Source of the DNA: Candidatus Woesearchaeota archaeon
Lineage (GTDB): Archaea > Nanobdellota > Nanobdellia > Woesearchaeales > UBA11576
Length of the DNA: 5,477 bases
NCBI GenBank assembly: GCA_019322385.1
Contig: JAHWIS010000131.1
Coordinates: 1 to 5,477 of the forward strand
Reading direction: 5' to 3'
Position numbers and translations under genes: made by a program. Every line of letters begins with the position of its first letter. Position 1 is the stretch's first letter. The notes under the pieces are model-generated. The model did no database searches and was not told the origin of the DNA. It saw only the letters and a program-made list of their open reading frames with translations. Below are positions 4,536 through 5,477 of this stretch, in pieces.

Positions 4536-5477
4536 ATGGAGAATCTAAGGATAGGGATTGTAGGAAACATAGGGGTGGGCAAGTCAACGCTTGTCAATGC
4601 AGCGATAAAACCTCCATTGTCAGACCTGCTTCTCAGCGTATTCCCTGTGCGGGATGGCACAGAAAAGGTGCATGCATTCAAGGAAGCGTTCAACCCTGTA
4701 GTGCTTGATGCGTTCTATAAGGATCCTGTTGCGCATGCTTTTACAGCGCAGATCGAGTTCTTCAATGGCAGGCTGGAACGGCAGAAGAAGATAGCACATG
4801 CAAAAGGCATAGTGCTTGAAGACAGGACACTCGCAGAAGACTACAACATATTCGGGATGGCGCAGAAGATACTTGGGCATATGAATGTTGCAGAATTCGA
4901 GGCATACAAGAAAGCGTATGACATGATGACTGAGAAGATAGCAGAGCCTGACCTGATCGTATACCTAAAAGCTGATGTGCCAACGCTTCTGAGCAGGATT
5001 CGGGAAAGAGGAAGGCAGAGTGAGCTATCGATACCTGCAAGCTATCTTGAGACACTGAATGAGCTCTATGAGCAGTTCATATCAAGGCAGGCAAGGTGCC
5101 CTGTGCTCGTAATAGACACCTCAAAGGGCAATGGCAGCATCGAAAGCCAGTTGAAAGAGATAGTGCAGAAGACAGTCGACAAGATCAAACAGATAGACCT
5201 TCGGGTGACTACGCCAGGCCTGAGCAGCTGGGTCACGCTGCCTGAGACAGAAGCAACGATAAAGGCTATCGAGGCAGAGAGGAAGCTGGAAGAATACCTC
5301 AGCAAGAGACACAAAGTGATATCGCTGGCAGGCAATGTAGGGCTTGGAAAGTCGACTCTTGCTGCGATCATGGAACGGAGCCTGAAGATAAGCGGGCTGT
5401 ATGAGAACCCTGAAGAGAACCCTATGCTTGAGAAATTCCTCGCAGACAAGAAGACATACTGCTATGAGCTGCAGCTG
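4536..5477 (+). CDS. Tandem-fused deoxynucleoside kinase (two domains; 3' end outside window)
   Basis: An open frame of 314 codons runs from ATG 4536 off the right edge. Deoxynucleoside kinases phosphorylate deoxynucleosides to 5'-monophosphates in the cytosolic salvage pathway. The first domain (about 4-215) has the P-loop GNIGVGKST at 10-18, a probable catalytic Glu50 in KEAFNP ahead of LDAFYKDP, EDR at 95-97, PDLIVYL at 138-144, and the Arg-rich lid RIRERGRQSE at 154-163. These occur in the order and spacing of the dCK/dGK family. After a charged linker (216-258) a second domain opens with its own P-loop, GNVGLGKST at 266-274, then YENPEENPMLEKF at 289-301, matching the family's EP...NP-x-L-x-x-FY region, before the window ends. 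Family members normally have one domain and work as dimers; Lactobacillus dAK/dGK uses two separately encoded subunits. This looks like such a dimer in one chain. The start is chosen because the P-loop begins at residue 10, as usual; an upstream in-frame GTG at 4527 is possible. Base specificity cannot be read from sequence. Confidence 0.9.
   Translation, partial: MENLRIGIVGNIGVGKSTLVNAAIKPPLSDLLLSVFPVRDGTEKVHAFKEAFNPVVLDAFYKDPVAHAFTAQIEFFNGRLERQKKIAHAKGIVLEDRTLAEDYNIFGMAQKILGHMNVAEFEAYKKAYDMMTEKIAEPDLIVYLKADVPTLLSRIRERGRQSELSIPASYLETLNELYEQFISRQARCPVLVIDTSKGNGSIESQLKEIVQKTVDKIKQIDLRVTTPGLSSWVTLPETEATIKAIEAERKLEEYLSKRHKVISLAGNVGLGKSTLAAIMERSLKISGLYENPEENPMLEKFLADKKTYCYELQL

Noticed and set aside
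4472..4708. A 78-codon plus-strand frame starting before the kinase gene
   Set aside because: It overlaps the kinase P-loop region in another frame, shows no domain, and the kinase frame matches its family throughout.
4762..5449. Several minus-strand frames of 60 to 130 codons at the right end
   Set aside because: They are Ser/Leu/Cys-rich mirror frames of the kinase coding sequence, without motifs or start signals.

Overview
The window looks archaeal, most likely from a DPANN-type archaeon (Woesearchaeota or Pacearchaeota-like). That placement is inference, since no rRNA or tRNA is present. The evidence is TATA-like boxes (TTTAAATA, ATTTATAAA, TATAAAAA) placed so that transcripts would be leaderless or nearly so, a GGTGA-type ribosome binding site before a TTG start, heavy AGA/AGG arginine use, and a PEPEPE/Cys-rich lipoprotein of a style common in these genomes. 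A bacterial origin cannot be fully excluded, because the cyclase, mutase and nucleoside kinase families are all common in Bacteria.

Left part (1-2077, + strand): the last 27 codons of an unidentified gene lead, after 4 bases, into a complete CHASE2-class III adenylyl cyclase. This is a membrane receptor predicted to make cAMP in response to an extracytoplasmic signal. The spacing suggests an operon. Middle part (2107-3487): two exported proteins of unknown function are transcribed divergently from a 142-bp promoter region. On the minus strand is a lipoprotein with a Pro-Glu stalk and 26 cysteines beyond its lipid anchor. On the plus strand is a small signal-peptide protein with a DxDG loop. 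The lipoprotein converges on the cyclase gene and ends at a T7 tract.

Right part (3490-5477): a complete 2,3-bisphosphoglycerate-dependent phosphoglycerate mutase (gpmA-type) lies on the minus strand, ending 2 bases from the preceding gene. A 281-bp intergenic region follows, holding promoters for both flanking genes and a perfect 13-bp inverted repeat with arms 80 bases apart. A plus-strand gene then runs off the right edge. It encodes a protein with two successive deoxynucleoside kinase domains, each with its own P-loop, which points to a fused dimer.

The genes do not form one obvious pathway; signalling, envelope proteins, glycolysis and nucleotide salvage sit side by side. The points most worth a second look are the fused double nucleoside kinase, the CHASE2 cyclase in an archaeal-looking context, and the unexplained inverted repeat.
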